A DNA stretch of 55,949 nt from Cacconaster sp045642485 (GCA_045642485.1 JAZUIV010000055.1:1-55949); one strand, 5' to 3'. Counted from the stretch's first letter, positions 17,670-26,154 are shown. A program made the numbers and translations. Notes: generated by a model not told the origin, from the sequence alone.

Positions 17670-18998
17670 ATGAATATGAATCATCTTCTTTCAGAAATGC
17701 TCGCCAAGGCCGATCCGTTGCAGGTGCCAGGGTTGTCCCGCTTTTTCAAGACGGGGCCGGGGCAGTATGGGGAAGGGGATAAGTTCCTGGGAATCAAGGT
17801 GCCGGTGACGCGCGAAATAGTGAAGGCGTGCTGGAAGCAGACGAATTTCGACAATCTTGAGGAGTGCATCCGCAGTGAATATCACGAAGTGCGGCTGGCC
17901 GCGTTGCTGACGTTGGTGCAGATTTTTACCCACTCTCACAAAAATGTCTCTCTTCAGCAGCGGTGCATCGATTTCTACCTCGGGCACACTGAATACGTCA
18001 ACAATTGGGATCTGGTGGACCTTAGCTGCTATGAACTTTTGGGGCGTTGGCTTCTGGAACGGGACCAGGGCCGGGATAAGGATTCGGGGCAGAACCAGGA
18101 TTGGGGTCAGGCCAAGGATCGGGGTAGGGACCGCAGCCTGCTCTATGATTTGGCTCGTGACGGTCGGACCATCTGGGAGCAGCGCATCGGAATCGTCTCC
18201 ACAATGCAGTTCATTCGACACGGGCAACTTGATGATACATACGCTATTGCGGATATTTTTCTGAATAAGCCCCAGCCCCTTCACGACCTTTTGCAGAAGG
18301 CGGTCGGATGGATTCTGCGCGAAGCGGGAAAACGCGATGAGGACAGGCTCCGCTGCTATCTGGCGACAAACCACGCGAGGATGCCCCGCACTATGCTTCG
18401 TTACGCCATTGAGAAATTCCCTTCCGAAGATCGTTCCTTTTTTTTGCGCGGACGCGAGTCACTCGCGTATGAGCAACTCGCGTATGAGCAAAGGAGGATT
18501 CGGGGGGCAAGGGTTGGCGATGTCCCGCGTATAATGGAGATATGCGCGGAGGCGAGGGGTATTATGCGCTCGGACGGGAATATGACCCAGTGGACGGGTG
18601 GCTACCCTTCGGAAGATGTCATCAGGGCAGATATCGACGCCTCCACAGCGTTCGCCATTGAGATTGACGGGCGGATTGAGGGTTATTTTGCGTTCATCCC
18701 GGGAGTTGAGCCGACCTACCTTGAGATTGAGGGCGGCGGGTGGATTGACGATGTTACGCCGTACTGCACAATCCACCGTCTGGCCAGTTCCAAGGCTTCC
18801 CGCGGCATCGCGAGAGCCTGCTTCGAGTGGTGCTGGGAGCATTGCCGCAATCTTCGCATCGACACCCACGAGGACAACCGCATAATGCGCCATTGCATAG
18901 AGTCTTTCGGATTCACCTATTGCGGTGTCATCCATCTTCGCAACGGCGATCCGCGCCTGGCTTACCAGAAGATCGCACCGTGCGAGGCGACAAAGTAG
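17670..18998 (+). CDS. AlkD-like DNA glycosylase fused to GNAT acetyltransferase across a REP palindrome
   Basis: A 442-residue frame in two parts. Residues 1-257 are an AlkD-like alkylpurine DNA glycosylase of HEAT-like helices (FFKTGPGQYGEGDKFLGIKV near the start, VNNWDLVDLSCYELLGRWLL, QKAVGWILREAGKRD and a final HARMPRTMLRYAIEKF). Residues 276-442 are a GNAT N-acetyltransferase (VGDVPRIMEICAEARGIM, IDTHEDNRIMRHCIESFGF). AlkD proteins normally end near ERF/YAIEKF plus about 15 residues, and this GNAT type normally starts at its IRGAR segment, so each half looks complete. The linker between them is encoded by REP copy 12. A low-complexity insert (residues about 130-155, repeats of RD-x-GQ) interrupts the AlkD part. 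The fusion may be a real single protein or a frame that opened by chance. Confidence 0.8.
   Translation: MNMNHLLSEMLAKADPLQVPGLSRFFKTGPGQYGEGDKFLGIKVPVTREIVKACWKQTNFDNLEECIRSEYHEVRLAALLTLVQIFTHSHKNVSLQQRCIDFYLGHTEYVNNWDLVDLSCYELLGRWLLERDQGRDKDSGQNQDWGQAKDRGRDRSLLYDLARDGRTIWEQRIGIVSTMQFIRHGQLDDTYAIADIFLNKPQPLHDLLQKAVGWILREAGKRDEDRLRCYLATNHARMPRTMLRYAIEKFPSEDRSFFLRGRESLAYEQLAYEQRRIRGARVGDVPRIMEICAEARGIMRSDGNMTQWTGGYPSEDVIRADIDASTAFAIEIDGRIEGYFAFIPGVEPTYLEIEGGGWIDDVTPYCTIHRLASSKASRGIARACFEWCWEHCRNLRIDTHEDNRIMRHCIESFGFTYCGVIHLRNGDPRLAYQKIAPCEATK
18444..18491 (-). repeat. REP-like palindrome (copy 12) inside the AlkD-GNAT frame, right arm duplicated
   Basis: Core with C at the centre. The right arm CTCGCGTATGAGCAA (15 bp) occurs twice in exact tandem (18462-18476, 18477-18491), coding LAYEQ twice. 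All of it is translated in frame as part of the linker. Confidence 0.9.
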
Positions 18999-19010
18999 CC
19001 GGTAGGATGT

Positions 19011-19973
19011 TTATCGGAGATATTTGCCCCTGTAGGCGGCAATCAGCGCGACGGTGAGGACGAAAGCGAGGATTTCGGCGATGCAGACAGCGCTCCAGAT
19101 GCCGTCGATTCCGAGAATGCGGGGGAGGATGAATACGGTTGCCAGTTCGAAGACCAGGGTTCTGACGAATGCGGCGATGGCCGAAACTTTTCCGTTGCCA
19201 AGTGCCGTGAACCAGGCGGAGCAGAACATATTGAAGCCGCAGAGAAGAAAGCTGAGCATATAAATTCTCAAGGCGTGGGTTGTCAAAGCACATAGATCCC
19301 GGTCATATCCCACGAAAATACCTGATAACCAGGGAGCTGCAAGCTCGGCCGCGGCTGCAGCTCTTTCCTATTGATTTCCAATCGGTTCGGATGGTGTCGG
19401 CATCTCCCTTCCCATCCCGGTTGCCGCGCACGAACTGCAGGTGGGTGGTGTTTCGCCTTGAAGCGAAGAAGAGCGGGGATAGATGCCTCCGGTGGCAAGG
19501 GCGATGGCGGTGGCGATGGCTGCGCCGGTCAGCCCCCAACCGAAGACGATGATGAAAAGGGCATCGAGGGCAATGTTCAGACAGCCGCAGATGATGCTCA
19601 TCCTGGTGCCGAGCTCCGGCCGTTCGGCGGTCATATAAAATGACTGGAAGGCCATCTGGAGTATAAAAAGAGGCATTGCCAATACTACGATGCGCCCGTA
19701 GGCTACGGCCAGCATTATCATTTCTCCCTCAGCCCCGAGCGCGATGACAACGGGTCTCATCAGGGCGAACAGCAGCACCCCGAGGATGATGCCGGCTTCC
19801 AGGCAAATCCTGGTGAGCTGGGTGAAGATGGAATTGGCCTTCTCCCGGTTCCCTTCGCCCAAAGTCTTGGAAACCAGAGCACTACCGCCTGTTCCTATCA
19901 TCATCCCGATTGTCGGGATGACGGCAAGCACAAGACTGCGGAGCGAATAGTGTGCGGAGAGTTCTGTCTTCAT
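19011..19973 (-). pseudogene. Decayed MATE-family efflux transporter
   Basis: Three pieces of one MATE transporter can be read in different frames. From ATG 19973 the first piece joins a short N-terminal helix (LSAHYSLRSLVLA) directly to GMMIGTGGSALVSKTLGEG, so most of the first helices are missing, and runs through FFGWGLTGAA-like sequence to GGIY. There the frame changes to FFASRRNTTHLQF and soon ends. The last 100 residues (from about 19313, GFNMFCSAWFTALGNG to LIAAYRGKYL) lie in another frame after a gap where the middle helices should be. MATE proteins have about 440-460 residues and 12 membrane spans, so the gene is non-functional. It lies directly downstream (tail to tail) of the AlkD-GNAT gene. 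Confidence 0.8.
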
Positions 19974-20104
19974 TCCGTCTGTGAAGGTACGAAAATTTGC
20001 CTTTGCGATGAATAAAAGGAAGGCTACATACGAGGATGTGCCGCAACCTTCGCAGCGACAATCCGCGCTGGATCTCCAGATATCTTTGTAAAGATGTGGC
20101 TGGG

Positions 20105-20854
20105 CTAGAGGAGGTAAACCTTGTAGCAGAGGCCGGCGGAGAAGTATCGGCCGTTCTGGAGAGATGCCTGCAGGAGCAGATGCCGCCACAATAGTGCATC
20201 TGCCCCGAAGTTGGCGTGGCATCCGTCCCACTCGAACATCACGCGAATATTCTTTGCAAAGGCGGGACGATACGTTATTCCGCCTACAATACCTTGAAAC
20301 TGCTTGTTGTATTCCTTTATGTAATATCGATATGCCGCGTGAACGGCTATTTCGTGACCATTGCCGATATTAAGATGCTTGCTTGCGGCAAGATAGAAAT
20401 TGCAGAAGAAATCCTGGCTGTTTGTCGGGTCGAGCGTTGAGCCCATAAAATCGGCGGATCCTATGCAGATTGACGGCCACCACTTGCCTTCACGAAGCGG
20501 ATTGAATTTTACCGAGAAATGACGGTCCTTTGAGGAGTAATCTGCAAGTTTCGGCCCTTTGGCCAGTGCCACGCAGGTGTATGAGAGTTCTACCCACCGG
20601 AACGGAGTCAGGCTAAGATAATAAGAGAAGGTGTTGTAAGGATGCTTTTCGCCTGTTGATGCGTCTTTCCAGGTGAAATAGTCGGACTTGGGCATCATCT
20701 CCTTGCTGATGAAGTGAGCGCCGATTCTAGCAGTCCCCACCGTATCCATCTCGGCTGTAGGAGTGTGGATGAGGCCACGCATTCCGTCATATTGCTGTGC
20801 GGACAGGCTCAGGCAGCAGAGCAGGAGCAGTGCTATGGTAGAGAGTTCTTTCAC
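20105..20854 (-). CDS. YjbH-like exported protein, last gene of an outer-membrane operon
   Basis: About 249 residues. The GTG at 20854 overlaps the stop of the preceding gene (GTGA), matching the ATGA couplings of the operon, and it gives a signal peptide (ELSTIALLLLCCLSLSAQQ). The mature part starts GMRGLIHTPTAEMDTVGTARIG, the typical start of YjbH-domain proteins, then shows alternating beta strands ending in Y-x-VYLL, as in outer-membrane barrels. YjbH proteins assist exopolysaccharide secretion in Proteobacteria; only a short version is present here. It is the fourth gene of the unit. Confidence 0.75.
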   Translation of the reverse strand: MKELSTIALLLLCCLSLSAQQYDGMRGLIHTPTAEMDTVGTARIGAHFISKEMMPKSDYFTWKDASTGEKHPYNTFSYYLSLTPFRWVELSYTCVALAKGPKLADYSSKDRHFSVKFNPLREGKWWPSICIGSADFMGSTLDPTNSQDFFCNFYLAASKHLNIGNGHEIAVHAAYRYYIKEYNKQFQGIVGGITYRPAFAKNIRVMFEWDGCHANFGADALLWRHLLLQASLQNGRYFSAGLCYKVYLL

Positions 20855-21768
20855 TTTTGGTCGAAGTCGTGGATTTTGTTTGCTCCCCAGGGGAGAATAT
20901 TCGGAGAGAACCACCCGTGCCGCTCGTTCTGCTCGGAATCGGTGAGGTATGTCTTGCAGGAGTGCGGATCAGCATTCATATTATAGGTCAGACGGAAATT
21001 GTCCGCCGGACGGAACCGTACCGCTTTGTTGGAACGGTGGTACGGAGGAAGTGCGATGACCACTTTGAACCCTCCGTTGAAATTGCTGTGCTGCCTTCCC
21101 GTTGCTGAATTGAAGTCGCTGTACTGCAGGTACAGGCCTACGCTCGTGTGTCTGAAGTGGCGCAGACCTTCGGCATATACGCCGTTGTCATCTTTCAGGA
21201 AACGGCCTCCGACGAGACGGAACTGGGTGTTCCATTTCTGTAGATAGAAATCGACTCCACCAACTGCAAGAAACTTCGACAACGGACTCATATCCCATCC
21301 GTGAGCCATTGACAGGTAGCCGGTGAATCCTGCTTGGAGTTCAAGGGCCAGCCACTCCGAAATTGTATAGAATGCTTTCAAGTCAAAACCGTAGCGTTCC
21401 TGCGTGAAAAGTCCGACCGATGGCTTGAGGGCCAGATTTCCGAATTTCATCTGGTGGCTCAGGCTGAGCACGTCCAGACGCGGACGGGCGAAATCTTCAC
21501 CGTACTGGTTCAGGACCGGGATGAGGAAACCCGTGTTGAGCTGCATATGATCCCAGATGTGCCATTTTATGCCGGGAGTCAGGTTTATGAGGAACTGATA
21601 GGGCTTGTCAAGGAAGATGTCGCGGTAATTGAAGTCCACCCCGGCGAAGATATCTACAATAGAAGACTTCTGCCCAGACGATGACGTTGTGTCAATCTGC
21701 TGGGCAGAAACTGTTATGTTTGCTGCAATCAGAACGATTGCGGCGATTATGCTCTTAGTTCGAACCAC
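20851..21768 (-). CDS. Outer-membrane beta-barrel protein (unknown substrate)
   Basis: A protein of about 305 residues with a signal peptide (SIIAAIVLIAANITVSAQQ) and alternating strands rich in aromatic residues (FAGVDFNYRDIF, YQFLINLTPGIKWHIWDHMQ, ALELQAGFTGYLSMAHGWDM), expected for a barrel. A near-C-terminal FRLTYNMNADPHSCK segment is followed by a soluble tail, so the last strand may be further inside. The GTG at 21768 overlaps the end of the previous gene by 14 bases; an ATG at 21822 would overlap by 68. It may be one half of a YjbH-like pair with the next gene. Function not known. Confidence 0.65.
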   Translation of the reverse strand: MVRTKSIIAAIVLIAANITVSAQQIDTTSSSGQKSSIVDIFAGVDFNYRDIFLDKPYQFLINLTPGIKWHIWDHMQLNTGFLIPVLNQYGEDFARPRLDVLSLSHQMKFGNLALKPSVGLFTQERYGFDLKAFYTISEWLALELQAGFTGYLSMAHGWDMSPLSKFLAVGGVDFYLQKWNTQFRLVGGRFLKDDNGVYAEGLRHFRHTSVGLYLQYSDFNSATGRQHSNFNGGFKVVIALPPYHRSNKAVRFRPADNFRLTYNMNADPHSCKTYLTDSEQNERHGWFSPNILPWGANKIHDFDQK

Positions 21769-22939
21769 CGGTGTGCTTGCGATCCTTGTACTGGATGTAT
21801 ATCTGATCGTAAATCTTTGCATCCACGTATGCCCAGCCGCATTTGAATCTGGTCACCTGATAGTGCTGCCTTCCGTCCAGAATGATGGATTCGCCCTTGG
21901 GGACACTGACGGCGTCAGAATAGAACTGCTCGGTGCCTTTGTCGTAATAGCCTGTCATAAGCACCGCATATTGCCAGAGAATGCTGGGCGTGAGGGCTTC
22001 CCAGTCGTATTCCACAGACTTCAGAATATATTTCGAATGAATCTCGAGATCTTTTCCGTCTGACATATATTCCGCAGGATCGAATGATACGGTCTCTGTG
22101 CCTTCAGAGATTTTTTTGACGTAGATGGGGTATGAAAGAACGGTATTGCCATATTCGTTCGTATTGAAAGCGGATACGTTCCTTTCCGCATCGCGGGTGG
22201 TCTCAACTTCTTTTCCGTTGTGGACTACACATATCGGTTCCATCAGGTCCTTTACCTCGACTTTGAATGGTTTGACAGATTCCTTCTTGCCGATGGTTGA
22301 CTGGACGGAAATTGAGATATCGATATTGTCGCCAGTGTAGTTGAAGCCCTCTCCATCTGTCTGCGGGATGGCCGAGGCCTTGGTCTGGAAAATGTTGGGA
22401 CGCAATTCATACCAGGCTTCGAGTTTGAGGTTCTCCCCCTCTTCAAGTGTACCGTCAGGGCAATAGTAGGTTGCAATCTGTACTATTTCCTTGTCTTTCT
22501 GGATCACGTCCGGAAGTCTGATGCTGTAGACATCGTCGTTTCCGATCTTCTCGTGAACCGTTTCGGTGACGGCTTTGGTGAGGATGAAGTTGCAGGTTGC
22601 AACTGCACTCTTCACGATTGTCGCGTGCTTTGCATAACCGTGGATTCCCACTTCATTTACAGTCACTTCAACAACCGCGTTGCCCGCATCAACGTCATGA
22701 ATGCAGTAGAAACCGTTTCCGTCGGTCTTTACGGTGTAGCTGTTCCCGTTTACGCTGACTTCGACAGTTGCGCCAACGACAGGGGAAGGTGCGACACCGG
22801 CTGTTTCGCTGACCAATACGGTGCCCTGAATCTGGGAAACCGGTTCTACCGGATTCCATCCCACATCCTCACAATTGCAGGATGATAGGCCGAATGTGAG
22901 AAGTGATGTGAATAATATGAGTGATAATGATTTTTTCAT
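21755..22939 (-). CDS. Lipoprotein with carboxypeptidase-regulatory-like beta domain
   Basis: The 394-residue product has a lipoprotein signal (FTSLLTFGLSSCNCED, cysteine near residue 21). The first 110 residues form a CarboxypepD_reg-like beta domain: IQGTVLVSETAGVAPSPVVGATVEV then TDGNGFYCIHDVDAGNAVVEV. The remaining 270 residues are beta-rich and of unknown family. It shares the operon with two barrels and is coupled to the barrel gene before it (ATGA) and the one after it (overlap). It may be a surface or periplasmic partner of these barrels. Confidence 0.75.
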   Translation of the reverse strand: MKKSLSLILFTSLLTFGLSSCNCEDVGWNPVEPVSQIQGTVLVSETAGVAPSPVVGATVEVSVNGNSYTVKTDGNGFYCIHDVDAGNAVVEVTVNEVGIHGYAKHATIVKSAVATCNFILTKAVTETVHEKIGNDDVYSIRLPDVIQKDKEIVQIATYYCPDGTLEEGENLKLEAWYELRPNIFQTKASAIPQTDGEGFNYTGDNIDISISVQSTIGKKESVKPFKVEVKDLMEPICVVHNGKEVETTRDAERNVSAFNTNEYGNTVLSYPIYVKKISEGTETVSFDPAEYMSDGKDLEIHSKYILKSVEYDWEALTPSILWQYAVLMTGYYDKGTEQFYSDAVSVPKGESIILDGRQHYQVTRFKCGWAYVDAKIYDQIYIQYKDRKHTGGSN

Positions 22940-23730
22940 AGTCTTCCTGTTAAATGTCCGAGATTGAACCTTACGCCGAGTCTGGCACCGTATGATGCAT
23001 GAAGCGAGTGCTCCGTGCAGCCTTCGTTTTCAAGCTGCAGGCCTACGCCGTTGCCGTGTATGTCGACGATACCTGCAATAAGCGGACAGAAGTTGATCTG
23101 TAGCTCCACTCCGTAATCGATGGTAGGTGCGATTGCGAAGTTGCTTACGTCATTCAGCGCTTTGCCCAGACCTGATGCGATACCGCCGCCGACATAAGGA
23201 ACGACCGACAGTTTGCGGTCAGGCTTGTATCCGGCGATTATCGTATTGAGGTCGAAGCCTGCGCGTGCGTACAACTGCATATATACGCCGTCCTGGTAGT
23301 ATCTCTGGGTTCCCAGATCGAAGCATCTGTCGGTGGCGAAGTGCTTGTCGAGCACGGGACGGGTGTATAGGCCCTTGAACTGAGCTACCGTGAGATTGAG
23401 GTCGACGCTCAACCAGTTGTTGAGATAGCGGCCGAAAGTAACTCCTCCCACAGGTGCGATTGTTTTGCCGAATGATAGATGCCTGTCTGTCATCCCGGTG
23501 AAGACCTGAACTCCACCGCTGACACCGGCGTACCATTCGCGTACTTTATCCTGCTTGCAGCATTTGCAGGAATCGCACTTGCACGAGTCGCACACTTTGT
23601 CGCAGGTTTTGCCCTGAATGCACTCCTTGCACGAGTCACAGGCGTGGCGGCAAATCTTCTCCTGTCCGGTCTGCGCTGATGCGGAAAGCCCGAGCAGAAC
23701 AATTGTCATTGAAATCAATAATTTCTTCAT
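22936..23730 (-). CDS. Outer-membrane beta-barrel with an N-terminal cysteine-rich segment
   Basis: A 264-residue protein with a signal peptide (LISMTIVLLGLSASAQTG) followed by eleven cysteines in 32 residues (C27, C31, C34, C37, C43, C47, C50, C52, C55, C57, C58), arranged as CxxC and CxC pairs. Then comes an eight-strand-like barrel: WYAGVSGGVQVFTGM, SFGKTIAPVGGVTFGRYL and a final GARLGVRFNLGHL. OmpW/OmpA-like barrels commonly have such strand patterns, but a cysteine-dense plug is uncommon. It could bind metal ions or form disulfides outside the cytoplasm. First gene of the four-gene operon; its stop overlaps the next start. Confidence 0.75.
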   Translation of the reverse strand: MKKLLISMTIVLLGLSASAQTGQEKICRHACDSCKECIQGKTCDKVCDSCKCDSCKCCKQDKVREWYAGVSGGVQVFTGMTDRHLSFGKTIAPVGGVTFGRYLNNWLSVDLNLTVAQFKGLYTRPVLDKHFATDRCFDLGTQRYYQDGVYMQLYARAGFDLNTIIAGYKPDRKLSVVPYVGGGIASGLGKALNDVSNFAIAPTIDYGVELQINFCPLIAGIVDIHGNGVGLQLENEGCTEHSLHASYGARLGVRFNLGHLTGRL

Positions 23731-23805
23731 ACCTTATATATTGGATTCGCAAAGATACACATTTTAACAAAAAAAACAAATGCGGTGGTTTGATGGAACA
23801 GATTT

Positions 23806-24771
23806 TTACTGTTTGTTATTTTTCCTGTATTTTGCGGCCAGCTTGAACAGTTCGGGGCTCAGGTGGCAGTAGCCTCCCGGATTCTTGTCCAGGTAGTCCT
23901 GGTGGTATTCCTCGGCCTTGTAGAAACTATGCAGGTGCTCAAGTTCCACGGCCAGCTCGCACCCCAACTTTTTCTCAAGCCTGAAAAACTCCTTCGAAAG
24001 AATGTCGAAATCCCGCTCATCCTCATAATAAACGCCTGTGCGGTAACGGGTTCCTTCATCTTTCCCCTGTTTGTTCAGGCTTAGCGGGTCGACAATCCGG
24101 AAGAACAGGCGTGTCAGGTCGCGAAGGGAAATCCCCTCCGGATTGTATCTCACGTGTACGCATTCCGCGTGGCCGGTGGTGTCGGTATAGACCTGCTTGT
24201 ACGAGGGATTCTGCACCCATCCGTTGGCAAAGCCCACCTCGGTGAACTCCACTCCCGGGACCATCTTGAAGAATTTCTGCGAGCCCCAGAAGCATCCCGC
24301 GGCAAACCAGATGTCGCGTTGCGGCCCATAGAGGCAATCGGCAATCTTACCGAGCCACTGGGCATCCGTCCCGTCGAATGTGCCGAGTTCTCTGCTGTCG
24401 ATGTCCAGGACGGCAACAATCTGGCCGTGGCTTCTGACCGGGACCACAATTTCGCTGTGGGACTCGCTGGAGCAGGCGATGTGCCCGGGGAATTTCTCCA
24501 CGTCCGGCACAATCACCGTCCTCTCCTCGGCCCACGCCGTTCCGCAGACACCCTTGCCAATGGGAATCCTCGTGCAGGCCAGCGGCCCCTGAAACGGTCC
24601 GAGAACGAGTTGGTTTCCGTCATCCACCCGGTAGAACCCCGTCCACCAGAATCCGAATTCTCTGTGCAGCAGGGCGGCAAGATTTGCCATCCGGGCAATC
24701 TCGTCAGGCTCTCCGCTCAAAATTGAATGCACCGTGGGGAGCAGCGCCTCGTATTTTTCTTCCTTTGTCAT
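23806..24771 (-). CDS. fRMsr (GAF) - MsrA fusion, methionine sulfoxide reductase
   Basis: A 321-residue fusion of two repair enzymes. Residues 1-150 are a GAF-type free-methionine-(R)-sulfoxide reductase with the three cysteines in the positions of the E. coli enzyme (C66, C76, C100; spacings 10 and 24) in ACTRIPIGKGVCGTAWAEE and GHIACSSESHSEIVVPV. Residues 153-321 are MsrA with the GCFWG motif (C160) and a GGYCH near the end as resolving cysteine; MsrA reduces the S-epimer in protein-bound and free methionine. Together the polypeptide could reduce both free methionine sulfoxide epimers. The start at 24771 (MTKEEKYEALL) is chosen as it begins the GAF domain. Monocistronic; its upstream region has no clear promoter. 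Confidence 0.9.
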   Translation of the reverse strand: MTKEEKYEALLPTVHSILSGEPDEIARMANLAALLHREFGFWWTGFYRVDDGNQLVLGPFQGPLACTRIPIGKGVCGTAWAEERTVIVPDVEKFPGHIACSSESHSEIVVPVRSHGQIVAVLDIDSRELGTFDGTDAQWLGKIADCLYGPQRDIWFAAGCFWGSQKFFKMVPGVEFTEVGFANGWVQNPSYKQVYTDTTGHAECVHVRYNPEGISLRDLTRLFFRIVDPLSLNKQGKDEGTRYRTGVYYEDERDFDILSKEFFRLEKKLGCELAVELEHLHSFYKAEEYHQDYLDKNPGGYCHLSPELFKLAAKYRKNNKQ

Positions 24772-24891
24772 CTCTGTGGTCTCAACAATACCCCGTAAAA
24801 TTAGTGAAAATATCCGTCCGCGCAATGATGAGCGCTATATGCGCATCCGGGCAGGGGAGGGAACTTTTTTTGTCTGAGAGAGGGTCAATCC

Positions 24892-26133
24892 CTATTCTGT
24901 CCTGCCTGTGTAGGCGTTGACGGAGGATTTGTCAACTGCGGCCTTGAAGAATTCCTTTGCGGCGGAATCAACCTTCTCGCGCCAGGGCTGAGGCCCTCCT
25001 GTGGATTGAATGACCCAGAGAATGAGTTCCTTGGTGTGCCAGTTCACCAAACAGTTTGTCCCCCAGGCTCCGCCGTGACCGAACCACGAATCCTCGCTGT
25101 CCTTGACTGGAGCGGACAGGCCGAGAGAGTAGCCGTCGAACCCTTCGGGGCGGGTTGTCACAGCGAGAATCGATTTGACGGTCTCTTCCTTCAGGACCCG
25201 GACTCCATTTTCGCCCATACCCAGATTCATCAGCATCTTGTAGAATTTGAGTTGGTCGGCGGCAGTTGTCCAAAGGCCGGCTCCGGCGGAAGCGAAGACG
25301 TGTGAATCGTTGTATGGACGCTGCTGCCAGGCTGCCTCCTCTCGCCATTCGGCCGGAGCATTTTCCTGATACTGATAGAGTTCCACTTTGTTTTCAAGTT
25401 GTTTGTCAGTTGGCCAGAACCAACTTGATTCCATCCCGAGGGGGTCGAGGAATTCCTGCTTGAGGTAGTCCTCCCATCTCATCCCGGTGACGGCCTCCAC
25501 CACTGCCGCTCCGATGTCAATGCCTGTGTTGGAGTAGGTTACAGACGTGCCCGGCTCGAAGAGAATAGGGGATGCGGCAGCCACGGATGCGGCCTGACGG
25601 ATGGGGGCTCCACCGCTCCAGCCTCCTCCCCGCACGTCGTTGCGCTTGGCGCTGATTTCAAAGGGGAATCCTCCGGTGTGGTTGAGTACCATACGGACAG
25701 TCAGCACGTTCTTGGCCTTGTGCAGGGTCTTCACGCTGTCGTTTTCGCTGTCGAGCACCCACAACTCACTGAATTCGGGGAGATATTTGGAGACAGGGTC
25801 GTCCAGCGATATTCTCCCTTCTTCGACGAGTTTGGCGATGGTCACGCCGCAGAACCCCTTGGTCTGGGAGCACTGCATAAAAGAACTGTTGAGTGTGATG
25901 GGGCGCTTGGTGGCGGCATCGGCGTATCCGATGCAGCAGGTCTCCTGCACACCGTCCTTGTAGAAGACGCTGATGGCGCCGGGAAGTTGTCCGTTCTCCA
26001 CGTAAGGGGCTAGAACGTCATACGCAAAGTGGGTCTTTGAATCGATTGACTTGTCTGAATTGCGCTCTGTGCAGGATGCCGCACAGACGGTAAATGCAAT
26101 TGCAAGCAGAAGAGTGAATTCGTTGAGTTTCAT
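24892..26133 (-). CDS. Serine beta-lactamase-like esterase, lipoprotein
   Basis: The 413-residue product is a lipoprotein (AIAFTVCAASCTERN, cysteine at about residue 21) with a class-C beta-lactamase/EstB-type fold. The catalytic S-x-x-K motif is CSQTKGF near residue 88, the Y-x-N motif is YSNTG, and HGGAWG near the C-terminus takes the place of K-T-G. These enzymes are mostly esterases or D-Ala peptidases; true beta-lactamase activity would be unusual. It is the last gene of the ispF-resB-ccsA set, starting 21 bases after ccsA. Its link to cytochrome assembly is by position only. Confidence 0.85.
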   Translation of the reverse strand: MKLNEFTLLLAIAFTVCAASCTERNSDKSIDSKTHFAYDVLAPYVENGQLPGAISVFYKDGVQETCCIGYADAATKRPITLNSSFMQCSQTKGFCGVTIAKLVEEGRISLDDPVSKYLPEFSELWVLDSENDSVKTLHKAKNVLTVRMVLNHTGGFPFEISAKRNDVRGGGWSGGAPIRQAASVAAASPILFEPGTSVTYSNTGIDIGAAVVEAVTGMRWEDYLKQEFLDPLGMESSWFWPTDKQLENKVELYQYQENAPAEWREEAAWQQRPYNDSHVFASAGAGLWTTAADQLKFYKMLMNLGMGENGVRVLKEETVKSILAVTTRPEGFDGYSLGLSAPVKDSEDSWFGHGGAWGTNCLVNWHTKELILWVIQSTGGPQPWREKVDSAAKEFFKAAVDKSSVNAYTGRTE

Positions 26134-26154
26134 AATATCAGAACAGTATGATAA

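Noticed and set aside
2064..18491. CRISPR array
   Set aside because: The repeated palindromes are spaced irregularly by whole genes, occur in both orientations and have no spacer-length regularity or cas genes.
24820..24860. Further REP copy near TCCGCGCAATGATGAGC
   Set aside because: Shares only short GCGCAA-like strings; the GAGTGACTC core is absent.
24892..26133. Antibiotic-resistance beta-lactamase
   Set aside because: The SxxK, YxN and HGG motifs fit the EstB/penicillin-binding esterase group, and the lipoprotein form in an operon with cytochrome genes does not suggest resistance.
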